DNA from: Vibrio rotiferianus CAIM 577 = LMG 21460 | GTDB lineage: Bacteria > Pseudomonadota > Gammaproteobacteria > Enterobacterales > Vibrionaceae | Assembly: GCF_002741985.1 (NCBI RefSeq) | Contig: NZ_APHW01000108.1 | Coordinates: 1-64,000 of the forward strand | Direction: 5' to 3' | DNA length: 64,000 nt | Part shown: positions 54,670-63,873 of the stretch, piece by piece | Position numbering within the stretch: position 1 is the stretch's first letter | How the letters are laid out: each line of letters starts with the position of its first letter | Program-made: the position numbers and the translations under genes | Notes under the pieces: generated by a model | Seen by the model: the letters and a program-made list of their open reading frames with translations, nothing else | What the model was told of the DNA's origin: nothing | Databases searched by the model: none

Positions 54670-55830
54670 TTACAGCCCTGCAGCCATTTGGTGCTTTGAT
54701 TTGGTTGCTGCGATTAGCATGTAGATACAAGTCGCAAGCAGAGCCGCAAATAAGTAACCTAACAGTCCATGAATTTGCCCCATGAATTTATCAGCAACCA
54801 CTGGGCCAGCTACTGAGCCAACGCTATAGCTGAACAGCATTACTTGCGTGGCTGATACGATGAAACGCTCGTCTAATCCTTCGCAACCTAAGTTAATTGC
54901 GATTGGGTATAGTGCAAAAGTTGCCATGCCCAACAGGAACAGTGCCGCTGCAAGTACTACCGGTGATGAAGATACAAAAGTCAGGCCGATAGAGAAAATA
55001 CCTAAGATACAGAAAAACGCCATCAACACAGTACGTGCCATGTACTTGTTTAATGCTGTAACCATAGGTTGAACCAGCATGCCCCCTAGGATCACGAGCG
55101 CCATCAATGTACCGATGTCCTGGTGGCTGATCTTACGGTTTGCGAGTTCTACTGGCATCAGGCCATAAATCGCACCCAAAGTTAGACCTGAAACAATACA
55201 ACCAATGATGGCTGCGTGGCTTAGCTTAGAAATTTGCTTAAACGATAGTGCTGTTGATTCATGGCTGTTTGGTTGTTCGCAATCAATGAACAGCAAAACC
55301 AGTATTGCCATTAGGATCAGTGTAGTGATCGCGACAAAAGGAACACCGCCGCTTACTCCTAGGATACCAATACCAAACTGACCAAGAGCAGAGCCACCAT
55401 ATAAAGACAGCATGTAAAGGCTCAAGCGTTTTGCTCTAGAAGATTCATCACCAGACATTAGCCATGATTCCACAATCACAAACACGCCTGCAACTGCCAT
55501 ACCCGCAATGAAGCGCGCAACAAGCCATACGATACCATTTGGAACCAATGGAAGTGCGACGATGGTGAATGAGAAAGTCGCTAGGCAGCCGACAAATGCT
55601 TTACGGTGGCCCACACTACGAACAATACGTTCAAAGAAAATAGCACCGACTAATAGGCCGCCATAGAACACACTCGCCAACCAACTCGCGTAATCAGCAG
55701 AGATGTTGTATTCACCAAGCATAAGAGGGATCAAGCTCATCAAATAGCCTGATGCCACTGCATAAAGAGACAGTGCTACGACAGGAACTGTGACTCGTGG
55801 TGATGCTGCAGGAATGGCTGTGTTTTCCAA
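54670..55830 (-). CDS. MFS transporter (YcaD-like)
   Basis: 386 residues, about 12 hydrophobic segments. SGYLMSLIPLMLGEYNIS, YGGLLVGAIFFERIVRSVGHRKAF and VESWLMSGDESSRAKRLSLYM belong to the YcaD-type MFS group. Its substrate is not known. No neighbour suggests a pathway. Confidence 0.85.
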   Translation of the reverse strand: MENTAIPAASPRVTVPVVALSLYAVASGYLMSLIPLMLGEYNISADYASWLASVFYGGLLVGAIFFERIVRSVGHRKAFVGCLATFSFTIVALPLVPNGIVWLVARFIAGMAVAGVFVIVESWLMSGDESSRAKRLSLYMLSLYGGSALGQFGIGILGVSGGVPFVAITTLILMAILVLLFIDCEQPNSHESTALSFKQISKLSHAAIIGCIVSGLTLGAIYGLMPVELANRKISHQDIGTLMALVILGGMLVQPMVTALNKYMARTVLMAFFCILGIFSIGLTFVSSSPVVLAAALFLLGMATFALYPIAINLGCEGLDERFIVSATQVMLFSYSVGSVAGPVVADKFMGQIHGLLGYLFAALLATCIYMLIAATKSKHQMAAGL

Positions 55831-55970
55831 TGTTTTGCGCCTATAAGTTAAGTAAAAATCAGGGGTTATTTGGCGCGAATATGAGGCTAATTAATAGGCA
55901 AGTAAAACGATATATTTAAGTCGTTTCGACAAAAGATATTTATCGATATTCTATGAGGGAATGCTGCATA

Positions 55971-55999
55971 AAAACACCAGCCTAAGAGTTAGGCTGGCG
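55971..55999 (-). terminator. Terminator after trxC
   Basis: On the minus strand GCCAGCCTAA / TTAGGCTGGT stem followed by GTTTTTA. Confidence 0.75.
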
Positions 56000-56006
56000 A
56001 AGGGGT

Positions 56007-56441
56007 TTATTTGCTAAGTGCTTGATTTAGCCACTGATCAAATTGAGTTTTTGGTAGGGCGCCGTTGATCATGTCAACACGCTGACCATTCTTAAAAACC
56101 GTAATTGTTGGAATACTGCGAATACCGAACTGTGCCGCTAATTGTTGTTGCGCTTCGGTATCAATCTTGACAAAACGAGCGTTTCCAGCCTGTTCTTGCG
56201 CGACATCCGAAAAAACAGGAGCAAACCCCACACATGGATTGCACCATGGTGCCCAGAAATCGACCACGACTGGCGTGTTGCTTTCTAGCAGCGCTGAGAA
56301 ATTATCGACAGTGCCTTCTATTGGGGCACCATCAAATAGAGCATTCTTGCATTTACCGCAGCTTGCAGCTTCCGCAACTCGCTCATTAGGGACGCGATTT
56401 AAACCGCCACAAGACGGACAACGAGTTTTAAACGATGACAT
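56007..56441 (-). CDS. trxC: Thioredoxin 2
   Basis: 144 residues from ATG 56441 with AAGGAAG upstream. The N-terminal zinc ribbon has CPSCGG and CGKC, as in TrxC. The thioredoxin domain has the active site WCNPC instead of the usual WCGPC, and SIPTITVFKNGQRV with the cis-Pro. A cytoplasmic disulfide reductase. The Asn between the Cys residues would change the redox potential. Confidence 0.92.
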   Translation of the reverse strand: MSSFKTRCPSCGGLNRVPNERVAEAASCGKCKNALFDGAPIEGTVDNFSALLESNTPVVVDFWAPWCNPCVGFAPVFSDVAQEQAGNARFVKIDTEAQQQLAAQFGIRSIPTITVFKNGQRVDMINGALPKTQFDQWLNQALSK

Positions 56442-56606
56442 GACTTCTTCCTTTATGACAACTTCATGAAAACATGACTTACCAGTCAGCCTCATAATTT
56501 GTATACTTCTTTTTTAGCCTGCCGATATATAAGACGGCAAGTCTGTATTTGGACCCGAACAGGTTCTAAGAAATTTCATTAAAATACAACAATAAATAGG
56601 TCTGCG

Positions 56607-57704
56607 ATGACAAATTACTACGCTGAAATTACCGGTTGGGGAAAATGTCTTCCACCAGCCACGCTCTCTAACGACGACCTTAGCACTTTCCTTGAAACTT
56701 CAGATGAATGGATTCGCACCCGTACTGGTATCGAAAACCGTCGCATTAGCCACGTAAACACGTCGGACATGGCAACGGTAGCCGCGCAACATGCAATGGC
56801 ACGTGCAGGTGTAGAAGCGAGTGATATCGACCTTATCATTGTTGCTACATGCTCTCCTGACTCTCTTATTCCAAACATTGCTTCTAAAGTTCAGCAAAAC
56901 CTTGGTATTCGTTCTGCTGCGTCATTTGATTTAAACGCAGCATGTACTGGCTTTGTATACGGCCTTGAAACAGGTACACGTTTGATTCAATCAGGCAACT
57001 ACCGTAATGCAATCATTATTGGTGCTGAACGTCTCTCTTTCTACATTGACTGGGCAATGCGTGATACTGCGGTATTGTTCGGCGATGGTGCAGGGGCCGT
57101 AGTTCTGACTCGTACAGAACAAGAAACAGGCCTACTGCAATCGCAAATTGGTTGTGATGCAAAAGGGCGTGACATCCTTTCTGTGCCTAAGTTTGGCACA
57201 TGCATGGATCGTTTTGCGGAAGACAACGGTTACTGGGATTTCAATTTTGTAGGTCAAGAGATCTTCAAACGTGCCGTAAAAGGCATGGGTCTAGCGGCGA
57301 AAACGGTTTTGAAAGCTTCAGAGCTAACCACAGATCAAATTGACGTGGTAATCCCGCACCAAGCGAATATCCGTATCATCCAAACGCTGTGTGACCTTTC
57401 AGGTATTCCACAAGAAAAAGCCTTTGTGAACATCCAAAATTACGGTAACACTTCGGCAGCAACAGTGCCAATTGCGCTGTGTGAAGCGTTAGAGCAAGGA
57501 CGTGTTAAGCCAGGCGACAACATGCTATTAGCGGCATTCGGTGCGGGTTTGACATGGGGTGCTGCAGTATTGAAGTGGGGTGACCGTGTAACGCCTGTTG
57601 CTGAAAGCGACGCGGTGCTACCAGAAAGCGATAAGACAGCGTTGGAGCTTTTAGAGCGCGCAATCAAGTTGTGTAACGAACGCCCTCGCAGTGAAGACGC
57701 GTAA
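56607..57704 (+). CDS. Beta-ketoacyl-ACP synthase III paralogue (FabH-like)
   Basis: 365 residues, longer than E. coli FabH (317) because of a C-terminal extension after WGAAVLKWG. Catalytic triad in order: AACTGF (Cys113), VIPHQANIRI (His) and NIQNYGNTSAA (Asn). Condenses acyl-CoA with malonyl-ACP. It stands away from any fab cluster, as the second FabH of vibrios does, so a special primer substrate is possible. Confidence 0.9.
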   Translation: MTNYYAEITGWGKCLPPATLSNDDLSTFLETSDEWIRTRTGIENRRISHVNTSDMATVAAQHAMARAGVEASDIDLIIVATCSPDSLIPNIASKVQQNLGIRSAASFDLNAACTGFVYGLETGTRLIQSGNYRNAIIIGAERLSFYIDWAMRDTAVLFGDGAGAVVLTRTEQETGLLQSQIGCDAKGRDILSVPKFGTCMDRFAEDNGYWDFNFVGQEIFKRAVKGMGLAAKTVLKASELTTDQIDVVIPHQANIRIIQTLCDLSGIPQEKAFVNIQNYGNTSAATVPIALCEALEQGRVKPGDNMLLAAFGAGLTWGAAVLKWGDRVTPVAESDAVLPESDKTALELLERAIKLCNERPRSEDA

Positions 57705-57727
57705 ACGAAGCAATACATGCGATAAAC

Positions 57728-57756
57728 AAAAGGGAGCATTTTGCTCCCTTTTTTGT
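57728..57756. terminator. Terminator between fabH-like and DUF1501 genes
   Basis: AAAAGGGAGCA / TGCTCCCTTTT stem and T run between convergent genes. Confidence 0.85.
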
Positions 57757-57774
57757 CTTTTGTGTTTTGGTAAA

Positions 57775-59100
57775 TTAAGCCATAAAGCCTAAGTTCGATG
57801 TCGAGAAATTTCGAATGTTAGGGAATACGTAATCTAGTGCCGCGCCATCACTGATCCCCATCCACTGAGCCAAAGTAGCACCGACTTGGTCTGCGGCAAT
57901 CTTAGGAATTAACCGACCTTTGGAATAATCATCTTCACCACCTAATACTAGTTCAGGCCAAGTACCAATTGGTTGAGCGCTTTTTACTGCCCCTCCAATG
58001 ACGAGCTGATGCCCACCCCAACCATGGTCAGTGCCGTTACCATTGCTGGTCATTCTTCTGCCAAAATCAGACATGGTAAAGGTAGTTACGCTGTCACTAA
58101 GTCCTTGTTCATCAAGGGCTTGATATAGAGCACTGAGGTTCTCCGAAAGATCTTTTAAAAGCGAAGGATGTTTTGTTAACTGAGCATCATGCACGTCATA
58201 GCCAGTATGTTTAACAAAGAAGATTTGTCGTTGTTGTGACAGAGAGCTCTGGCGTGAGATTAGCTTAAATACCATATTAAGCTGTTTCCCTAAGCTTGAT
58301 TTACTAAACCCTGCAACTGGCTCGACGGATTTAAGCTCACTCGCTAAAAGTTGGCTCATCAACATAGATTGCTCTGTCATCGTATTGAAATGGTTACCGA
58401 AAAGACTTGCAGGTTTAATGGCCTGTATTTTTGCGTATGCCTCGTTGAAATCACTTTTATTAATTGCTGTTAGTTGAAGTACCCTGTCTTGTTTTAAAAC
58501 CGTCTGTGTATGGTCGACAGATCTGAGCCATAGAGAATCTCCATGGATACTATATAACGGTGTTACATCAGCCTGTGAACTCAATACATCCAACATTCTT
58601 CCGGCCCAGCCTAAATTTGAATCAACGGGCATTCCACCGGATAACCAGCTATTCCTTTGAGAGTTATGAGAAAATAAGTGAGTAGGGAGTACATCCTTGT
58701 CTTGTTCTATTTCAGACTTGCTCAGAGGGCGTTCAAGAATACCACTGTTTAAAACGACGTTAGCATCACCGCGTTCGAACAGGGGCTGAAGTGCTGAAAG
58801 GCTTGGATGTAAGCCCAGAGGGACTTCATTTCCATAATTATCGGTGGCAGTTAAGTGAGTTGAGAGAATCGTATCTCGCTCTACAGCCAAATTACTTCTC
58901 ACCGCTTTATACGCTTGATAATGGGAATCAGACAGAGGTAGTACGGTGTTAATTGCATCGTTTCCGCCGGACAAATATACACAAATCAGCGCTCTGTAAT
59001 CATTACTTGGTGAGGCAAGCGTCAGACTCGGCAAGCCCATGGATGCTAGGACGCTAAGGGAGGCAGTGCTTTTCAATAGGTTTCTTCGAGATATATCCAT
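57775..59100 (-). CDS. DUF1501 protein, Tat-exported
   Basis: 441 residues. MDISRRNLLKSTASLSVLASMG is a twin-arginine signal (SRRNLL), followed by RALICVYLSGGNDAINTVLP near the start and TMSDFGRRMTSNGNGTDHGWGGHQLVIGG near the end, the alkaline phosphatase-like DUF1501 pattern. It lies 9 bases after the DUF1800 gene, an arrangement found in many bacteria. Function unknown; periplasmic or surface hydrolase inferred. Confidence 0.9.
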   Translation of the reverse strand: MDISRRNLLKSTASLSVLASMGLPSLTLASPSNDYRALICVYLSGGNDAINTVLPLSDSHYQAYKAVRSNLAVERDTILSTHLTATDNYGNEVPLGLHPSLSALQPLFERGDANVVLNSGILERPLSKSEIEQDKDVLPTHLFSHNSQRNSWLSGGMPVDSNLGWAGRMLDVLSSQADVTPLYSIHGDSLWLRSVDHTQTVLKQDRVLQLTAINKSDFNEAYAKIQAIKPASLFGNHFNTMTEQSMLMSQLLASELKSVEPVAGFSKSSLGKQLNMVFKLISRQSSLSQQRQIFFVKHTGYDVHDAQLTKHPSLLKDLSENLSALYQALDEQGLSDSVTTFTMSDFGRRMTSNGNGTDHGWGGHQLVIGGAVKSAQPIGTWPELVLGGEDDYSKGRLIPKIAADQVGATLAQWMGISDGAALDYVFPNIRNFSTSNLGFMA

Positions 59101-59109
59101 GTTGAGCTC

Positions 59110-60657
59110 CTAATCTTGAACAAAGAATTCTTGGCTAGATAACACGGTAAAAAAGGCTAACGACAATTTGGTTTTGGCAACGTAATTGGATTTGTAGGCA
59201 TCTAGAACGTTGAGCAGAGTCTCTTTGAGTTCAGTTGATGCGTCACCACCAAGCAGTCGTTGGTCGATTAATGTAACGAGTGCAGGATGATCATCAAGCA
59301 GTTGGTAGTACTCATTAAGTGCCAGAGCATGAGTCCTTCCGCCATTTTGGCGTATTTCGTTGTACATTGTGTTCACCACATCGGTGTAAACAGACCAATC
59401 GAGCAGTTCAAACTCAGGGGCCACTAAACCCGCATTGCTAAATGATGTAGAAGGCACATAATCCGGAGAATAGAAATTGAAAACGCTTCGCGAGCGCAAT
59501 GCGCCTTGGTTAGCTGAGTTCATTAGGCCGACAGCACCGTAATAGCGATTATCGATTGGCTCAAACCCTAGAGCACGGTGAAAGTTCATAAAAACTATAA
59601 TGGGCTCTTTTAATTTAATAGGTTGTACCGTGCTTAAGCCTAAGGCTTCGGGATCAGTCAATATTGCACTAACAACCGCACCTAAATCGCCTTTTGTCCC
59701 GCTACCGTTGTCATTAAATACCGACGCAACTCGCTCGACATAGTCAGGTGTTGGATTCGATGTTACTAAGCGTTGTATTAGTTGTTTTGACACGAAAGGT
59801 GCAATATTGTCATGGGCCATTAAAATATCCATGACTAGATTTAGTTCATCATCGGCGTTCAAACCGGAAGGAATCGTGCTCCCAAGAAAAGCTTTTGAGC
59901 CATCGTCATGGCGCCAGTCAACAATACGCATGGGTTTTGTAAAAGCGCTATCTGATTTCAACCATCCCGTTAGTGAACGAGCTAACTCTTGCACATCTGA
60001 CTGGCTATAGGTAGGAATGGCGTTTCCAGCGGAGTCTCGTTTCTTTGTACCATCCAGATTCAACTCATATAAGCCAATAGTAAATAACTGCATAAGCTCC
60101 CTGGCATAGTTTTCATCGGGTAGGGAGCCAGTCGTATTATCTGCTTTTTTACTTCCCATCATCGAGAGGTAGCTGCCCATAACTGGATGTGTGGCCGTTT
60201 TATAAAGTAGATCCCGATAATTACCGAATGCGTTTTCAACTAAAAGATCGTAGTAGGTCACGAGTCCTAGTGCTTTGCCTGAAAGGCTGTTTCCATACCT
60301 AGACACTACGAGTATTTGACTTAGTGCGAACGCAGTTCGTTGTCTTAATTGATCTTGAGACGTTACTGAAATTTGATACCAAGAATTTTCTCTATTTGCT
60401 TGGGCTCCTCGAGTAAATGGGGTTTGATACAAGTTTATGTGGAGAGTGGGTGGATAATTGAGTTGATTCTCTAGCCAAAGGTTTAAGCCTTGCGACTCAA
60501 GCTGCGCTCTACTCTGAGGAGTAGGCCCAAAAGTCGCTTGATATAGTGTGCGCGTAATTTGTTGCTGTGTTAATTCAGCCATAACGGGTTGCATGGAACC
60601 AACTGAAAGCACGAAGAAGAAAAATAGGGTTAAGTGATATAGTTTCTGACGTTTCAT
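59110..60657 (-). CDS. DUF1800 secreted protein
   Basis: 515 residues from ATG 60657, which starts a signal peptide (LYHLTLFFFFVLSVGSMQPVMA). ATFGPTPQSRAQLESQGLNLWLENQL and LPDENYARELMQLFTIGLYELN are the DUF1800 hallmarks. Partner of the DUF1501 gene directly downstream; both should be exported. A longer start at 60771 is less likely. Confidence 0.9.
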   Translation of the reverse strand: MKRQKLYHLTLFFFFVLSVGSMQPVMAELTQQQITRTLYQATFGPTPQSRAQLESQGLNLWLENQLNYPPTLHINLYQTPFTRGAQANRENSWYQISVTSQDQLRQRTAFALSQILVVSRYGNSLSGKALGLVTYYDLLVENAFGNYRDLLYKTATHPVMGSYLSMMGSKKADNTTGSLPDENYARELMQLFTIGLYELNLDGTKKRDSAGNAIPTYSQSDVQELARSLTGWLKSDSAFTKPMRIVDWRHDDGSKAFLGSTIPSGLNADDELNLVMDILMAHDNIAPFVSKQLIQRLVTSNPTPDYVERVASVFNDNGSGTKGDLGAVVSAILTDPEALGLSTVQPIKLKEPIIVFMNFHRALGFEPIDNRYYGAVGLMNSANQGALRSRSVFNFYSPDYVPSTSFSNAGLVAPEFELLDWSVYTDVVNTMYNEIRQNGGRTHALALNEYYQLLDDHPALVTLIDQRLLGGDASTELKETLLNVLDAYKSNYVAKTKLSLAFFTVLSSQEFFVQD

Positions 60658-61049
60658 ATAAACTCTCTTACCTACGTATAGCCGTATGGGAGTGAGTGAC
60701 AATGAAAGAGCAAAATCGTTTGAGCTAATTAAGAAAAAGCTAACATACTGTTTCAAAGCGAGTATAGACAAACTAAAGCGGAGATTTAGCGGGTGCGTGA
60801 GACAAATACTAAAATCAAGGCTTTCGTTAGTTCAAAAAAACGAGGTAAAAGATTGAAACAGCCGTATAAAAACGTGATCTAAGCATCAATTAATTTTATG
60901 TAAACAATAAGTATTGGCGGGCTATTTAACGGCGTGTTGGGGGCAAAAACCATCATGCAAAAGCATGAATTACTTTAGCTGATAGCTCATTTTTCAGGCT
61001 GAGGGATAAGGTAGGCAGCACTTCGCGTGCTACCTATACAACAAAGTAA
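60658..61049. other. Intergenic region upstream of DUF1800
   Basis: About 390 bases; the first 110 could encode an N-terminal extension of the DUF1800 protein. No operator or RNA recognised. Confidence 0.45.
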
Positions 61050-62318
61050 TCAGTTACTATTTCTGGCGAGCTTATGATGTGCTCTAGAAAAATGATCGGC
61101 ACAGAATGCGCCAACAATTGAAAGCTCACCCGCTAAGCATAGGCCGGCAGCAACTTCTGCCAAGGCTTTCGCTTTGCCATTCCCATGCAAGCCAAGAATA
61201 TCCAAACACGCTTTCTGTGTTGGCAAGCCAGTACCGCCACCAACCGTACCGACCATGATGTTTGGAAGAGTCACAGAAGCGTACAGGTTACCGTCTGTGT
61301 CAACGTCCATTCTTGTAATACCAACGGCTGATTCGGCAACACATGCCGCGTCTTGCCCACACGCGATGTAAAGTGCGGTAAGAGCATTTGCATAGTGTGC
61401 ATTGATACCAATCGACCCACTGAGTAAACCACCAACCATGGTCATTTTGCCAAATTTAACCATGGCTTCTGGGGTGGTATGGAGGTATTTCTCAACAAGT
61501 GTTTTTGGAATGGTCACTTCCGCTGATACTTTTTTTCCGCGCACAGAACGTAAAGTATGCGCATTTGCCTTCTTATCACCGGACAGATTGCCATCTAAGA
61601 AAGCATCAATTGGTTGGATAGGACTGTGTTCAAGAATGTAGTGGAACACTTTATGTGTTGCGATGGTCACCATATTCTGACCAGAAGCGTCCCCCGTTAC
61701 GTATTCAAACACCAAGTAAACATGATTACCTTCAATGTTGACGTTGATATCTTTTAGCTTTCCGTGCGTCGTAGTTGACTCCGCTTCTCTACGGAAGATG
61801 TCATATTGGGTAACCACCCAACTAACAAACTGTGCGGCTTCTGCGAGAGATTGGAATCCAAATACGGGTGTACGGCTGACGCCCTCGCTGATCAAAAGCG
61901 TGCTTGCGCCACCAGAGGCCGTAATTAAGTTCGCACCGCGACTATAAGAGGCAACTAGGGCAGCTTCTGTTGTAGCAAGTGGAACTAAGTAGTCGTCATT
62001 AGCAAACAAGCCGTTAATGCGAAGTGGGCCAGCAATGCCTACAGGGAGGTTCACCGTGCCGATAAAGTGCTCAATGTTGTTGGCGTATTGGTTGTAATTC
62101 GATTGAGTGAAAGGATCCAGAAGAAGATCTTTGTCCGTCATGGATTCTAGAACTTTCCAACGACGTGCAATGTGCTTTTCCGTCAGACCTGCACTAAGGC
62201 AGAGTTTCTTTTCTGGCTTGTGGTATTTCGGTTCTAATGCCGATTGTACTTTTTCGCAGGTTTCATTCTCGGAGAGTGCAGAGCTATTCCTTGCGCTGTC
62301 TAAATTTAATTTCGGCAT
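61050..62318 (-). CDS. mvaA: HMG-CoA reductase, class I-like
   Basis: 422 residues. TVNLPVGIAGPLRINGLF, ENVTGDASGQNMVTI-type block (FEYVTGDASGQNMV), DGNLSGDKKA and GTVGGGTGLPTQKACLDIL are the class I signatures with the catalytic Glu, Asp and Lys; SRAHHKLA holds the catalytic His. It converts HMG-CoA to mevalonate with NADPH. No other mevalonate-pathway gene is adjacent. Class I is unusual in bacteria but known in vibrios. No N-terminal membrane domain, so it is soluble. Confidence 0.9.
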   Translation of the reverse strand: MPKLNLDSARNSSALSENETCEKVQSALEPKYHKPEKKLCLSAGLTEKHIARRWKVLESMTDKDLLLDPFTQSNYNQYANNIEHFIGTVNLPVGIAGPLRINGLFANDDYLVPLATTEAALVASYSRGANLITASGGASTLLISEGVSRTPVFGFQSLAEAAQFVSWVVTQYDIFRREAESTTTHGKLKDINVNIEGNHVYLVFEYVTGDASGQNMVTIATHKVFHYILEHSPIQPIDAFLDGNLSGDKKANAHTLRSVRGKKVSAEVTIPKTLVEKYLHTTPEAMVKFGKMTMVGGLLSGSIGINAHYANALTALYIACGQDAACVAESAVGITRMDVDTDGNLYASVTLPNIMVGTVGGGTGLPTQKACLDILGLHGNGKAKALAEVAAGLCLAGELSIVGAFCADHFSRAHHKLARNSN

Positions 62319-62731
62319 ACAAACGTTTCTTTATTCATTTGGTTTGGAATTGTAGTGATACAAAACGTGATTACAATCCCGCGTATACGTTTTGCAACAA
62401 AAGGTTGCTCAGCTTCAAACAGATGAATATTCGGATTAAGCCGAAGATCGCGTGCTAACGGCTGCATGAAAGACGAGATATGAGATTTTATTGAGACTTA
62501 ACCTATTGAAAATAATTAATTAAAAATCGCAATGGCGCGTGAGGTAGATGAACAAGATGCGAAAAGAACGCCGAATTCTCATCATTGTTAAAATTACGCA
62601 AAGTGGGTGAATTACTCTAATTTTGAACATCAAAATGATGAAATTGAAATATGCTAACGTGGCGTAAAATGGTAAATAACTTGAGTAGTGCTGCGGCATA
62701 ATAGCCCCACGTTTTCAATTGAGGGTAACGT
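62319..62731. other. Intergenic region upstream of mvaA and the 38-codon gene
   Basis: 413 bases, AT-rich, presumably with the mvaA promoter (minus) and that of the small gene (plus). No operator recognised. Confidence 0.45.
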
Positions 62732-62848
62732 ATGATTGTTTACTTTCGAGTTCAGGACGTAGAAGTGCTGTGTGATGAAATAGACCTCGCAACACTGATG
62801 CAAGCCAAGCTCAAACAATTACCAACTACCAAGCCTCAAATGGACTGA
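62732..62848 (+). CDS. 38-residue hypothetical protein
   Basis: ATG 62732, 38 codons, with a good GAGGG Shine-Dalgarno 7 bases upstream. The protein reads MIVYFRVQDVEVLCDEIDLA, then TLMQAKLKQLP and ends PQMD. Codon use looks like its neighbours. It ends 11 bases before the convergent AraC gene stop. No known family. Too short for most automatic callers. Confidence 0.55.
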   Translation: MIVYFRVQDVEVLCDEIDLATLMQAKLKQLPTTKPQMD

Positions 62849-62859
62849 GCAGTATAACG

Positions 62860-63873
62860 TCACGAAGTGCTGGATGCGTTCAGCGCAATAGACTGTTTAT
62901 ACACTTTAGGAGATAACCCGGACACTCTTTTAAATGCGCGTGAAAAGTGCGAAATACTGGTGTAGCCAAGTTGATTGGATATATAAGTGAGAGAGTGTCC
63001 TTCTTCCATCAATTCGCAAGACACAGAGAACATCAATGACTCTTTAATATGTCGAAAAGAAGTCCCTTCATTCTTTAACTTTCGTTGAAAGGTTCGAACA
63101 GAATAGCTCAGCAACTGAGCCGCTTCTTCTATCGACAAATTACGCTCTCGCACATAAGGGCGAAGGAGTTCAAACACGCTATCAGTAAAACTCGTATGCC
63201 ACTGGAGCTGACTAGGTTTGGCGCCTAATTGAGAGTCTGATATTTGGATTGGTAAGGCCAGAATATCTTCTGGTATGTAAACGCCAGCTTTTTCTTGACC
63301 CACAAAGATCTGGCATTGGTTAGGCACGATACTTTTTACGATGTCGCTGTTGTGCCCTTGTAGACGCACCTTGCTTGGATACCACGTGGTTTTGGTCAAA
63401 ATGCTGATGAGCTCAGTAATGTAAATGACTGCAAATGCTTCTGACCAGTCGGCGATTTGAGTGTCTTTCTGTTCTGAGAAACGACAGAACCAAGCGTGAC
63501 CATGGTGGATTTCGAAAGAAACGTTACTTCCGGGTGAGTCTAAACTGAATATCTCGTCGATGTGTTGCATCGAATCACCAATGGTCTGAAATGGCATAAA
63601 CTGATGCAAGACATTAGGTATGACACGACGACGAAAGATGAGTACTAATAAGTCAGTAAACTTGCGGACACCAAGTTGAGAAGAGGTTAAGTGGATTAAA
63701 CGTTTTATCGATTCAGATGGAATATAGTCGCTGTCAGACTGGAATAGATCCGCTGGTAGTCCGGCGTCACTGAGTAGTTTGTGCTTGTCCAAACCATAGT
63801 TGGCAAAGACTTCTACCATAATTCGTGCGTAGTTGCTTTGAACAACGGGGAAATGAAACGCGGGATTTGGCAT
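62860..63873 (-). CDS. AraC-family regulator (arabinose-binding-domain type)
   Basis: 337 residues from ATG 63873, which has GGAG upstream; an upstream in-frame start at 63909 is weaker. The N-terminal 200 residues match the AraC-type arabinose-binding family (PF12625) as in OruR/AraC-like proteins. The HTH has LSIEEAAQLLSYSVRTFQRKLKNEGTSF and SHFSRAFKRVSGLSPK. Target unknown. Confidence 0.88.
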   Translation of the reverse strand: MPNPAFHFPVVQSNYARIMVEVFANYGLDKHKLLSDAGLPADLFQSDSDYIPSESIKRLIHLTSSQLGVRKFTDLLVLIFRRRVIPNVLHQFMPFQTIGDSMQHIDEIFSLDSPGSNVSFEIHHGHAWFCRFSEQKDTQIADWSEAFAVIYITELISILTKTTWYPSKVRLQGHNSDIVKSIVPNQCQIFVGQEKAGVYIPEDILALPIQISDSQLGAKPSQLQWHTSFTDSVFELLRPYVRERNLSIEEAAQLLSYSVRTFQRKLKNEGTSFRHIKESLMFSVSCELMEEGHSLTYISNQLGYTSISHFSRAFKRVSGLSPKVYKQSIALNASSTS

